A stretch of DNA of 64,000 bases, taken from assembly GCA_905183005.1 (NCBI GenBank), contig CAJJDO010000069.1:262961-326960 (forward strand), in the 5' to 3' direction. The translations under genes were made by a program, and so were the position numbers. Under the pieces are notes generated by a model. That model saw nothing but the letters and a program-made list of their open reading frames with translations, did not search any database and had not been told where the DNA came from. This stretch comes from Paramecium pentaurelia (lineage: Eukaryota; Ciliophora; Oligohymenophorea; Peniculida; Parameciidae). Positions within the stretch are counted from its first letter, which is position 1. Each line of letters opens with the position of its first letter. Below, in pieces: positions 1 through 12,640 of the stretch.

Positions 1-479
1 TTACAATTAGCTTCATGTATGAAATGATCATTTTATGGAGAGCCTTCTACATCAGTATAATGGATTCCCTTTAGTTCACAATAAGCTCTATGAGGTATAT
101 TCCAACCAAGCATAGAGTTCCTATTTTCAAAATCATCATGATGTAAGATTGTCCAGGTTTGAACAAATCCAAATTGATTATACAATGTTGTTGATCTGAT
201 TGGTCCAGATTATAATAAAATTGGACTTTCAAATATAATTGGTTTGTCTTCTGCTATTCCTTAAATATCAGCAGCAGATATATGATCAATTTCTGTTTTT
301 TCAGCTTAAAATTCTTCTTCCAAAACTATTTTATTTTTTTATTCCAAATAATATGTAAATACATTCTTACATTTCACTAAATAATCAGCAGTAATTTAAG
401 GAACTTTGAAATTGCGATTTGCTTTAATATTCTTGCAATTTACAAAATAAATGAAAACTAAAAGCAAATTTATTAACAT
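1..479 (-). CDS. Secreted or membrane protein, N-terminal part (runs off the left edge)
   Basis: The frame opens at an ATG at 479 and stays open to base 1, so only about 159 N-terminal residues are present. The protein begins with a hydrophobic stretch (LLLVFIYFVNC, residues 4-15) that reads as a cleavable signal peptide, so secretion or surface display is likely. The rest is soluble, with TAA used as Gln and two Cys near the edge (AYCELKG, HEANCK). The short Trp/His-rich block around LGWNIPHRAYCELK recalls large ciliate families of secreted Cys-containing proteins, but I cannot name one. It is divergent from the tubulin-ligase gene that starts at 689; the 209-bp gap must hold both promoters. 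Confidence 0.7.
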
Positions 480-688
480 ATAATTTATTATTAAAATAAT
501 TGTTTTACTTCATTTTCTCATCATTGAATCATATTATGTTTAAGAATATTTAATATATAAGCTAAATTTATATTAAAATATCTTATATTTAAAATGAAAC
601 AGATAAGAAAATAATACTAGCTCTTTTATTTCAATACAACATATGATATTTGAAGTTGTTATATTTTATATAATAATATTTATTTATA

Positions 689-3258
689 ATGAACTTGTTA
701 ATTTAGGATAAAACAGAATAGTTCTCTATGCCAAACTTAAATTTTAGCATAAGTCAAATGATCAATTAAGCTACATTAAAATAATAGTAGTAATCAACAA
801 CTGAATTCTTAACTCCATCAAAACATCGTTCAATGGAATAATTATTAAAATCACCAGGAGTATAGGAACTAATAAAAGATTCTATAAAAGCAGTTATAAA
901 AAAGAAAGATTTTAGTCCAAAATTATTTACTTAATATAAATATGATCAATTAGATAGATCTGAAAGTCCAGCATAATAAATTTTACCGAAAATAGAAAAA
1001 GTCAATAATATACATGTTCTTAAATAAATATAACATGTGAAGAAAAAGAAATGTAAAAATTCATTATTAAATTATCATAGCAAATAATCATGGTAATTCA
1101 CCAAAGTCTAAGAAATCAAATCATTTAAAATATTAATAAGGAAGATTTATGTAAATATTTCCATAAACAGATGGAATATCCACTTTGAACATATCATCTA
1201 AACCAATTCATATTATTTGTACTATTAATTATTCATTGTAGAAAGAAATAAATTTTAGGATTCCTTTTTAAATAATTCTATGGATAATAAATTAGAAAAA
1301 GAAATCGTTTAAAAAATTAGATTATAAATGGAAAAACACACTACACAAATTGAAACTGAAACTGTACGTACAAATAAATAAGCAAGATAAAATTCATAAT
1401 TAATCAAAACTTCTAGAAATATTAAAATGGAACCAATGGGAAATATTCCAACAGTTATGTAAATAACTAATCCTAATTCAACTACAACTTAATTACCTAA
1501 TATTAAAAAGAAGAAATTAAAGAAATTTGATGGAATCTATTATTTTGATCCAAAATATCCATAAGATTTAATCTTTTAAGAAAGATATGCATCTATGAGA
1601 CATTATTTTAATATAATGAATTTATCTAATTGTCTATTTGTTTAACAAAATTAAAATATTTACAAAGCATATGTTGGAAAAGGTAATAATGGAATGTTAG
1701 TAAGATAAATTATAAAAAGTAGATGGTGGTGGAGTATTTAAGATGAATAAGAATAATGTCATTTTGTTTGGACTCAATTAAAAGTTAATACAATACATGA
1801 AAATATGAAAGCATTAAATAGAAATCCTAATGAATCAATGAGTTGTTAAAGTGCTTCCTCTTCTCTAACTACAATTGGATCTGTTAGTTTAGGATTCTCT
1901 AAATAAGATGAATAAAGTGAAAGTGAATAGATTAAAATTGATGCAATACAAAAGATTAATAATTAATGGAATAAATTTCTTTCAAATGCTGAATTAAGAT
2001 AATTTAGTACAATTCTTAATGGACAAGGTCGATAATCTAAATTATTAACTTTAGAGTAAGCTTAAACAGTCAAACCAAAACTTTCAATATATAATGAACC
2101 TGTTAAAGCACATAATCACTTAGAAAACAATTTTCATTTAGGAAATAAGAAAGCTTTATTTTATAATATGAAGGCATATTATGAATCATAAAATTTAAAT
2201 GTTTTTGAAAATTTACCAGTTACATATCATATCAAAAGTCTTGATGGACCAGAGTATCATCAATTTATGGAAGCATATAAAGAAAGATAATAAATGATAA
2301 ATTAAGAAAATGATGAAAAAAATAAACGCAGAAATATTTGGATTATAAAACCAGGAGAAATTACAAATAGAGGTAATGGGATAAAAGTATCTGAAGATCT
2401 AAATGAAATTCAATCTATTTTAAATTCAAGAGAAATGCATAAAAATGGAAGTTATAAAACTTTTATTGTTTAATTGTATATTGATAGACCTTTACTTTAT
2501 AATAAACGCAAATTTGATATAAGATGTTATAGTATGTATGTATCAATCAATGGAAATTAAAAAGGTTATTGGTATACTGAAGGTTATGTCAGAACATCTA
2601 GTAAAGAATTTACAATGAAAAATCTTACTAATAAAATGATTCATTTAACTAATGATGCTGTTTAAAAAAAAGGAGAAGATTATGGAAAATATGAAAAAGG
2701 CAATAAAGTTAGTTTTGAAGAATTTTCAGTCTATGTTGAAAATCTTGGAGGTGATTTTAATAAGATATATGCAAAAATGAAGGTATTTATTATATACATA
2801 TATGTATAGTAAATGGCAACTGAATAATTTAAAGCAGTATATGGTAAAATAGATTAGAATAAGAGAGAAAACACTTTTGAAATATTTGGATTAGATTTTA
2901 TGATTGATGATGCTTTTAATGTTAAAATGATTGAGGCAAATACAAATCCATCAATTGAAATTTGTTGTCCTTTACTATCTAAATTGATACCTTAAATGCT
3001 GGATAATGCATTCAAGTATTTATAATAAATATTGAAGAATTGCATTAGATCCAATATTTCCTCCTCCAAACTTTTATAATCCCAAAAAGATTATTTGTGA
3101 AAATTATCTTGACAATAAATTTGAATTAGTTTTTGATGAAATGACTGATGGACCACTCATTACATAATCATAACCTAATTGTATTTAAATGATTTATAAC
3201 AATATTAGATGATATTGGATTAATTGAAGAAGAATCTGAAGAAGAAGAACCTGAATGA
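689..3258 (+). CDS. Tubulin tyrosine ligase-like (TTLL) polymodification enzyme
   Basis: Enzymes of this family add glycine, glutamate or tyrosine to tubulin tails in cilia. The spliced product is 813 aa after removal of five introns at 1053-1080, 1219-1241, 2783-2809, 3016-3037 and 3181-3208. The TTL core runs from about residue 250 to 790. Visible catalytic hallmarks are KSRWWW near the start of the domain, IWIIKPGEITNRGNGIKV (ATP/Mg binding), KRKFDIRCY, GYVRTS, HLTNDAVQKK and MIEANTNPSIE. All expected acidic and basic residues are present, so it should be active. The N-terminus (about 250 aa, Gln-rich) is unrelated, and the tail is Glu-rich (EEESEEEEPE). The RWWW block is typical of the TTLL3/TTLL10-type glycylase side of the family, but glutamylase activity cannot be excluded. 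A degraded relative lies at 54026-56147. Confidence 0.88.
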
Positions 3259-3382
3259 TTAATATTAATATTATTTTAATATAAATTACTTATGTATATA
3301 GCTTACTATTATAGTTGATATTTTATTTTTGAGTAAAACAGAAAAAAAATAACAGGATAATGATGTTTATACTAAACAATTC

Positions 3383-6300
3383 ATGTTACCCTCCTTAAAT
3401 TTTTATTAATTGATGAAAAAAGAATCCAAGTATTATTTAGGAAGTTTACTAGCACCATACTATTATGAATCTAATTCCTTTATTGAATTAGCTCCTAATG
3501 ATAAAGCATTTCTTTGTCCACAAATGATTGATTTTAGTAATCCTATTTGTTCATTAAAAAATGAAAATATATCAACATACATTGTTACTAAAACTATGAA
3601 TTTCAAATAGTCAACATTGGTTCTTAAATAAAAAAAAATTGGTAAACAAATACATTACAAACCATTATAAATTCATGGAAGAATTTCTCATTGTTATGAT
3701 GAAATATGGTGGTTTTTATTAACAATAGATTATGTTAAGGTAATTGCAAGATAAGTAAATTTCAAATATACAGATAATTTAAGATAAATACGATTGGATG
3801 TCTATTTAAAATAGAATGCATTAAATGATTAATTTGATATATCTAAATTCAATTAAAAAGCATTCTAAGATGGTTTTGTAAATAGAGAAAGATTTTCATA
3901 TGCTGAATCAGAAGAAGATCTCAATGTAGATTTATAATATTTTGCTCGTTTATCACTGTTACTATTATTTGATTTATTAAATCTTTAAAGAACAATACCA
4001 GCAATGATCAAATCAGATAAGTATGTTAAGATATTTTTTACTTAATTGGAGAAATTTCATTCACTTCAGATGGGATAACCTCTCAGACTTGATTTAACAT
4101 TCAAAGATTTTGCAAGAGTAATCATTACAAACAATGAATATTATAAAAAGTCATTGTAAAATTCGGCATTTTCTAATAAATTATATTCTCTTAAAGACTT
4201 TAAGAGTTCCTGTTTATTTTTATCAAAAAATAAATATTACACTAATGAAGAAACATAATTTACACCTATTCAATAAGAAGTACCTATTTATTAGAATGTT
4301 TATTTTAAAAAATACATGAATACTTTATTACTTGAAATATAGAAGTTTATATCTACATCTACTAAACATGTACCTGAACACAAATAAAAGAATTATTAAA
4401 AGTATTGTTTTGAATTATTGTTTCTAAAATTGAATTGTACTTATCAATCTTTATGTTAAGGATTTCATAATCATTAACCAAGTATTGATAAACTTAATGA
4501 ATTGAGATATAAGGTTGATAATATTGAATAATTGAGTATAAAGACATTTCTATCACTTAATGCTGAGAATTCATCCTTATATAAAGAGATTTAAAATCCA
4601 TTTATTTAGGTTATTGTAGGAGGTATAAATCATAAGAAAGATAAAGAATATTTTGAATTATAGATTTCTTCAGGGAATTTATGTGATTGTTAAAAATATT
4701 AGTAATCATTAAAATAATTGGAAATCACTAGAAGAGAATAAGTACAAAAAATGATAGATTATTGTACAGGTAAATTAAAAGAGTCTGAAGAAATAAATGA
4801 AATTAATTCATTTTTAAATAGTAAAGATTAAGAAATATATGAACATTCTAAACCAAAAACTATGGTTTGTGAATTAAAACAACATTAGAAATAAGCATTA
4901 ACTTGGATGTTATGGAGAGAAGGTATAATATCTAATCCCAAAAATTAAGAAGCTAAAGATAAAGGTTAATGGTAATTATCTCCTTTATGGGAAGAAGTTC
5001 TTTTAGAAAATGGGAAAAAATTATATATGAATACATTTACTGGAAAAATCACAGATGAATTTTAATCTTATAATTCTACTAAAGGAGGAATTCTTGCAGA
5101 TGAAATGGGATTAGGTAAAACTATTATGACTTTGGCTTTGATTTTATAAACTTAAAAAAAAGGAAGAGTTACATTAATCATAGTTCCAAAATCTGTTTTA
5201 TTATAATGGTAAGCTGAAATTAAAAAACATTCTTAACCTAATAGTCTTTAAGTTTTGATATTTTATAAAATGTCAAGTAGAAATAAGAAAATTGATTTCT
5301 CTAATTATGATGTTATTTTGACAACATATACTGTTTTAGCATAGAATTATTCTAATTGGCTTAAGGAAAATGGATTAGAAGATACTGAAATATATTAAAA
5401 AGTAAGAAATAGACCAGATAATGAATCTAAAGAATATAAAGAATATAAAGAATAAAAAGAATAAAAAGAATAAAAAGATTTAAAAGAATCTAAAATTAGT
5501 AATGATACTTAAATCTTAAATGATAGTTTTGAAATTGAATTAGATTCTTAAGATTTTTGTTAAAATAATGATTAAAGTGAAGAATTCAAATCTATTTTTG
5601 ATTTAAAATCATCTAAATCTGAAAAATCTAAATTTTTTGGGGAACCAAAAGAAATAAGTTTAAATAATTATGAATGTAGTACAAAAACAAAGAAAAATAA
5701 TTAAGGGAAAGTCCCTAATTTATTTGATTTTAACTATTATAGGGTTATATTAGATGAAGCTCATAATATAAAAACTAAAAATACATTATAAACAAGAAGT
5801 GCTATGGCTTTAAAAAGTGAATGTCGATGGTGTTTAACTGGTACTCCAATTTAAAACAAACATGACGATTTATTTAGTTTATTATCATTTTTGAGAGTAG
5901 AAACATTTGGTGAATAGTATATTATTTATTTTTATATTTCATAGTTATTGGTGGAATGCTTACATTAATAAAGAAGAAAATGAAGAAGAACAACAATGTA
6001 TTTTGGGAGAGATAATCAAACCAATTATTCTAAGAAGAACTAAATAATAATTGAATAATCAAAATTAATTACAAATAAATGAATCTATCTGTTGGGTTAA
6101 ATTAGAAAATAAGGAAAGAGCACTTTATGATAAATTTTTTGAGGGAACTTAATAATTATTCAAAGTCTATTTAAATTCTGAAAAGAGCAGATAATTTGTC
6201 CATATCTTTCAAATCATAAATAAATTAAGAATGACTTGTGATCATCCCTCAATAGCTTTAAAAGGAATTAATTTAGATACAAATTCTATTGATGAAATTA

Positions 6301-7190
6301 AATATTGTATAGAAAACTTTTTTGCCAAATAAAAATCAAATGATTAAGATATTTCAGATAAATAAAGATAATAATTAATTGATCTAATATAAAGAGGTAA
6401 TTTAAATGACTGTACACTTTGTTCTGAAGATGGGATTACTACATTTGATATATCTATATGTGGACATGTCTATTGTCATAAGTATCATTTATTTTATAAT
6501 TTTTTAGTTGTTTCAAAGAAGTTATTGAAACCCTTGGAGAATGTCCAACCTGTTCTAAAAGATTAACTTTAAAAGACATAATGAGTGTGTAGAGTAATTC
6601 TATTGAAGTATAGGAAATCAAATAAACAAAATGGGGACCTAGTAGTAAAATGCTTGCTGTTGTTAATGAAACCAAAAAGGTACAAATCAAAAGAGAAAAG
6701 TGTCTTATCTTCACCTAATGGATAGAAATGATTAGATTACTAGAAGAAAAATTTCTAGAGGAAGAGATTTGGTGTTAAGTGGTCACAGGAGCTATGTCTG
6801 TAGAATAAAGAAATAAAGTTATTCAATCATTTGAATAGCATCCTGCTTTTACTGCTTTAATATTATCTTTAAGGGCAACATCCACTGGATTAAATTTAAC
6901 CATGGCTAATCATGTATTCTTAGTTGATCCTTGGTGGAATGTATTTTATCTAAATTTATTTTTAGCCAGCTATTGAAGATCAAGCTATTGGGAGAGCTGA
7001 TAGAATTGGATAAAAGAAATAAGTAGATGTAATTAGATTTCTGTGTGCAAATACAATTGAAGAAAAAATTAATTTGTTGCATTAGAAGAAAAAGAAAATG
7101 ATAAGGAAAGTCATAGCAAATGATTAAAAAAAATCTTAAGATATTGATGACTTTAAGTTTTTAATATTTGAATAACCAAATATGATCTGA
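3383..7190 (+). CDS. SNF2-family ATPase with internal RING finger (RAD5/RAD16/HLTF-like)
   Basis: Spliced product 1242 aa; introns at 5917-5944, 6482-6507 and 6941-6965. Family members are DNA translocases, and those with a RING between the two helicase lobes also act as ubiquitin ligases in DNA-damage tolerance or nucleotide excision repair. Seen here: an N-terminal region of about 500 aa of unknown fold; motif I ILADEMGLGKT (about residue 575); motif II VILDEAHNIK; motif III WCLTGTPIQNK; a C3HC4-like RING with CTLC, CGHVYCHNC and CPTC (about residues 1000-1050); then motif V/VI RATSTGLNL, VDPWWNPAIEDQAIGRADRIGQ. A Glu/Lys-rich insert separates motifs Ia and II. The first in-frame ATG is 3383; 3413 is an alternative. 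A RAD16 or a RAD5 assignment cannot be chosen from sequence alone. Confidence 0.9.
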
Positions 7191-7956
7191 TATTATTTGT
7201 TTTAATAAATTTATATTAATTAAATAATTAGTTTAATTATTGAGTGGAACTCTCTTTTTTAGATAAAAAATTTTAATTCTTATATATTAAAACAATTGTA
7301 ATTAATTCTATTAAAAATTTAAATGAATATAATTTAATTCATTTTTTCTTCATTTTGCTTAAATTATCAAACTGATATAATTGGTTACCTATAATAAACC
7401 TATTATATAATTAACTTTAAAATTTTATATGTTGAACCTCAAAATTATTAAGAATAATAATTCGTATTTTTTTACTAGATTAACGTTTCATATTATCATA
7501 TATTTTATTATTATTTAAAATATTATAATTATATCAATATATTTATATTAATTATATTAAAATATAAAAAAATATTCTCATATACTTAATGGAATTTTTA
7601 GAATAATTGCTAAATAACTCTTTAATCCAAAAATATAAAATAGAATTAAGAGAAAACAAATTTGGACCATAAAAAATGCCATCATATGAATATGAAATAT
7701 TTTTTTATTCATATTTTTGATAAAAACAAATCTAATAATTGGTCTAACACATCATTAAAAAAAATTGTATTTAATTTTTGATAATGCTTATCGAACCTTA
7801 GGAAAAATTGGATTAATTTAATTTTCTAACATTATATATGGTCAAGCTTTAATAAATACTATAAATATAATGAATATCATTATTATATATATGTTAATGA
7901 TAAATAAGATAGCAATAAAATATCAAATTTAAGAATATAATCATAAACAAGTTATT
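7191..7956. other. Intergenic spacer, 766 bp, convergent, with weak ORF relics
   Basis: The spacer is AT-rich and lies between the stop of the SNF2 gene (+) and the stop of the coiled-coil gene (-). It holds a 43-codon plus-strand frame at 7589-7720. It is followed, in another frame, by a stretch that reads plausibly (around 7720-8000, for example LIFDNAYRTLGKIGL), but I could find no GT...AG intron that joins the two. This could be a decayed gene or chance. No RNA gene or repeat was recognised. Confidence 0.3.
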
Positions 7957-10201
7957 TCATCTAATAATATCATTATCAAAAATGTTATTAGTAAGTTTAT
8001 ATTAATATTGTTATGACTCTTAAGTTTATTTTAACTTTTCAATTTTAAGTTAAGCTTTAACTCTTTCTAAAGCATATTCTTTTTCAAGTTTAGCTTTTTC
8101 TTCACCTTTAACTTAATTTAATTTTTCATCCCTTAAATTTTCATTTGCATGTTCTTCCATTAATAATCTCATCATATCTTAATTATGTTTTTAAACCATT
8201 TTATTAAGATAGATAAGAATTTAAGGACTTGGAGCTTCTATTCTATTTGGTTCAGATTTCTTTTTAGCTTCAATTTTTTTATGGAATTTAGGTGTAGTTC
8301 TATTGGCTAAATTTGAAATATTAAATTACCCTACTATTCAATAATAGGTGATGTTGGTTTAAGATCTATTTTATCTTTTGTTTAAATAGGTTCAGGTTTA
8401 GCAGATTAAATCTTAGCTGGTCTAACAGATTATAATTTATCAGGTCTTTCTTTAGCTTAATTAGTTTTAGGTCTGGTGGATGAAAAAGTACGATAAGGAT
8501 TACTTTAATTATTAAATTTTGCATCAGGTTCAGTTATACCTAATTATTTCTAAATTTCAGCAGGTGGAAGTTTACCTTCTCTAACTTTTTCAAATTTGTT
8601 CATAATTTCTCTTTTTTATTTTTCAATTTCTCTTCTTAGATTATGTCTTTAAGATAATAATTAATCAAGATCTTCTGATAATTTATCTGCTCTTTACATT
8701 TTTTCAACAATTTTTTCTTATAATTTTTATTTATCATACTCTTATTTTCTCATAATTCTTTCTACATTCTCTCTTTTATCAAAACGTTTTAATATATCCA
8801 ATGTTTTTCTATCTTAAAGTTATTCATTTCTTTCTTCTTATATTTTATTTAATATATCTTCTTTCTCATTTATCTTTTTAACTAATTCTTCTATTTTTTA
8901 TTTATTATTTTCTTCATTTAATAATAAAACTTATTTTCTTTATTACTCTTTTTCTTTTTCTAATTATTTTTTTACTTCTTTTTCTTTTTCTAATTCTTCT
9001 TCAATTTATTTTCTTCTTTCTTCTGCTTCTTGTATTTTCTTTAAATATTAATTCTTCTTTTCTTATTCCATTTGATTATTTTATTCAATTACCTTTTAAA
9101 ATAATTCAGAATGTTTTTCAGCTTCTTTTCTTTACTAATCAAATTTCTTTTATTTTTCTTCTTCATATTATTTTTATTTGATTTCACTTAATTTTATTTT
9201 TCTTTCAAAATCCTATACATATCAATTATTAGAATATACATCTTTTAATTTTTAAAGTTCATTTTCATTCCTTTATTTTGCCTATTAAATTCTTTCTTCA
9301 TTTTATACTCTTGCTAATTCTGCTTCTTATTTCTTTTTTAATTTTTATTCTTCTAATGCCTTTCTTCTCTATTCTGCTTTGAGTTCCATATCTTATTTTC
9401 TTTTTTCTAATAATTCTTATTAAATTCTTTAATTTTCTTCATTTTATTTTTTTAATTTTTCTTATATAGCTTTTCGTTCCTCTTCTTTTTTCCTTGCTTC
9501 CTCTTCTCTTTCCTTTTATTTCAATTCTTCTAATTTTAATCGTTCTTTTTCTTTCAATTCCATTTCCTTTAATTTTTACCTCTGTATTTCTTCTTCCTAT
9601 TCTCTTTTTTATTATTTCTCTAACTCCTTTTATTTTTTTTATTCCTCTTATTCAGCTCTTTTCTTTTATAATTCAACATCCCTTTATTATTATTTTGCAA
9701 TTTCTTCAGCTTATTTTCTTTCATTTTCTTATCGTATTTCTTGCATTTTCAATTCATATTCAAGCATACCTTCTATTTCTTTTTACTACTTCTTTTTTAT
9801 TTTCTCTAATTATTACTTTTCCTTTTCAACTAAGGAAGATGTTTCTTATTAACCATATTTTGATATCACTTTACTTTTAGATAATCCTTCAGAACTCCAT
9901 GCCCCTTTACATAAATATAATGTAAAGTACCAGTCTTTTCATCTTCAATAACAATATGTCTCTATTTAATTAGTTCTTCAAATTTCTTTTCTCTTCTTTC
10001 CTCATAATGTTTGTAAAATTGTTCAATTCCCTTATGATCTAAATTTTTCATTTTGTATCTCTTTTGAAACTCTTCAAATGGAATCTTAACAATTTCACTA
10101 GGTTAAATTCCTTCCCTTCTACAAGCCTCAAGAGATCTCGGTGTATTAATTTCTGGTGCATTTGGTTAATGAAAACCGAAATCTGATAATGAAACTTTCA
10201 T
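7957..10201 (-). CDS. Large coiled-coil protein, Gln/Glu/Lys-rich, unknown function
   Basis: Spliced product 731 aa; introns at 9905-9930 (26 nt) and 8307-8329 (23 nt), both needed to keep frame. The first 90 residues are folded-looking and contain INTPRSLEACRREGI, a short block seen at the start of many protist coiled-coil proteins. From about residue 130 to 560 the sequence is nearly continuous heptad-like coiled coil dominated by E, K, Q and R. A Pro-rich linker follows (RPAKIQSAKPEPIQ), then a second short helical tail. Such proteins in ciliates are often cytoskeletal or basal-body parts, but that is inference. The start at 10201 lies only 40 bp downstream of the oligopeptidase B stop on the same strand. 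The last 15-20 codons are less protein-like, so the exact stop is uncertain. Confidence 0.75.
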
Positions 10202-10241
10202 TTTAATTTATATATATATATATAGATATAAAAAACATTAT

Positions 10242-12567
10242 TCAATATTTCTAAATCTTATCCTCCTCATCTGCTAATTATATAGACTCATCAATATCTT
10301 AAGTAAGACTCTTCTTTGTAATTTCCTTATTACCAATACCAACATAATAATCCAGAAATGTCATATATCTAGTTTGTTCTTCAATAAATGATTAAACCTA
10401 AATAGTATGAAAATTAATACTCCAGCTCCTCCAGAATGTCCACCATCATTAATATCAATAATAAGAGGATGATCTCCAATCGTTTCTACTTTTTTAGACT
10501 TTATAGCAATCTATTTTAATTTTTCTGTGTATTTTAATACATTCCACAAAGGAGCTCTAAAATCTCCAGTACCAGCACTTATATAAATTGCTGGATAAAC
10601 TTATTTTTTTAAATTTTCATAAGGAGAATAACTCAAAATGGTATCGAATATTTTTTTATCATTTGGATTACCAAATTCCAAATAATCTGATTTTGTTAAT
10701 GGTAGATTTTCATCTAATAAAGATCCTAAGACATCTAAAAAAGGTGAGAGTAATATTGCACATTTCCAAATATCAGGTCTCATATTTATAGCTGCTCCCA
10801 AAGTTGTAGCTCCAGCAGATGCTCCTAATCCGCATAATAATGAGGGATGAGTATATCCTTCTGCTATTAGATAAGCAGCACATCCAAGTAAATCTTCTAT
10901 GCTTTTTATTTTATTTTCCAAAATTGCTTATCTATGCCAATCTTATCCTCTTTCATATCCACCTCTAATATGAGCATAGGCTAAAGTCCAACCCTTTTCT
11001 AAAGCATTTAGTTGTACTATATTGAAAGGTATTTCTTATGGAAGACCATAGGCACCATAAGAATGTAAAAGCAATTTGTTCTGTCTATTCTTTTACAAAC
11101 CTTTATGATGTACTAAAGTGATTGGAATTTCAGTGCCATCTTTACTTGGAGCATAATATCTAGTGCAAGTAAATTCTTCTCTTTTGAATGTTTTACCTGT
11201 AAGACTAAAATCCTAAAGTTTAGATAACTATTTATTTGATAGATTGTATTGGTAAACTTAATCATATACCAATGGTGTACTGAGATGAAACTAAAATACA
11301 CCACTCTTGTAATTATGATTAATACCAGGTTCTATTGTAGCTCCTAATACTTCATTTTAAATTTTCTAATTCATAAAATATTGAGACTTATCTTTTTTTA
11401 TAACTCTATCGTAAATATTTCTCAACATATTTTTTGTATTTTTTTGATCATTTGTATATACCAATGATGGTGGAATGATTATATTAAAAATTACTTTATC
11501 TTACAATGAAATAACTTTAATAAAACTTTCACTTTCTTTAGTGTAGTATAATACTAAATGCTTGTGAAATAAGTCTACTTCTTATAATACTTCTCCTTAT
11601 TAAGGACAATAGAAATCTACAAATTTATCACCTTCTTATTTTAATACTTTATAATCATAATTGTTTTTATTAGTCAATATGTATAATCCATGTTCTTCAT
11701 GATGATGAACTAAATTAATTGCATTTTCTTTTCTTGAAAACAAGAGTTATAATTTCTTAGGATCTTCACGATCTATCAAAATCACTTCGTTACTTTACTT
11801 TGTCTAACTTAACAAAACAAAATATTTTCCATCTTTGGTTTATTGTAAATCTAAATAAAATTGTTCATCTTTCTCTTCAAATAATAATTCATCTTCTTCT
11901 TAAGTTGTTCCCAACTTATGTAACATCAATTTATAAGGTCTGAATTTATCATCATATTAAGTATATATTAAATGCTTATTATCCTTAGTAAAAGCTGCAT
12001 CAAAACAATCAGATAATTTTGTCCTCAATACTCTTTCATCATCTATATATTTCATAAACCAAACAACATCTTCATTATTTAATAAATCAATTCCAAATGC
12101 TATTAATTTATGATCATCTGAAATCTTTAACTTTGTTAACTTTAAAGTTGCTTGATATTATTTCAAAAATTAAATTTTTTTTAAGTCTAATACTACTTCT
12201 TTCTCACCTTCTTTAAGAGATCTTTCAATTATCTAATAATTGTTTCCTGAATCAAAATATGCAAATCTTCCATTATATTCATATTCATCATATAACTCAG
12301 GAATATTATGTGTTCTTCCATCCTTTCTACCTTAAGATACTTAATAATAATCATCAAATATTTCTTTTATTTAAGGTTACTCAAAAAATGTGTTTTTTAT
12401 TTTTGTTTCATTATCTATAATAGGTTAAAGTGACTCTGGACTATTGTTATAAGATTATCATACTTTGATTTCAAATACCAATAGTGATCTATATATTGTC
12501 TTCCATGTATTAATTTAGAAGCTTCTTTTATGAGACGGGAGAAATTCAAACCTCTCTTAATAATCAT
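10242..12567 (-). CDS. Oligopeptidase B-like serine peptidase (prolyl oligopeptidase family S9)
   Basis: The family cleaves short peptides after basic residues, usually in the cytosol. Spliced product 759 aa; introns at 12441-12463 and 10398-10420. N-terminal propeller half: HGRQYIDHYWYLKSNP (residues 20-37) matches the family's HG..R.D.YYWL start. The C-terminal alpha/beta-hydrolase half shows RGGYERGQDWH, the nucleophile elbow GLGASAGATTLG (Ser in GASAG), the catalytic Asp in SAGTGDFRAP and the catalytic His in NDGGHSGGAG. PFLDVLGSLLDENLPLT and EFGNPND are typical of oligopeptidase B rather than of prolyl oligopeptidase. All three triad residues are present, so it should be active. Length is close to the usual 700-760 aa. 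No signal peptide. Confidence 0.9.
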
Positions 12568-12640
12568 TAATATTAATTTATGTAAAAAACATTATTCCTT
12601 TTGTAAAATTAATTAAAATTTTATATCTAAATATAATTCT

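Noticed and set aside
9494..9880. Long hydrophobic plus-strand frame reading like a multi-span membrane protein
   Set aside because: It is the antisense of the Glu/Lys/Gln-rich coiled-coil gene: GAA/AAA codons read backwards give Phe/Leu/Ile. The minus strand has the consistent frame and introns.
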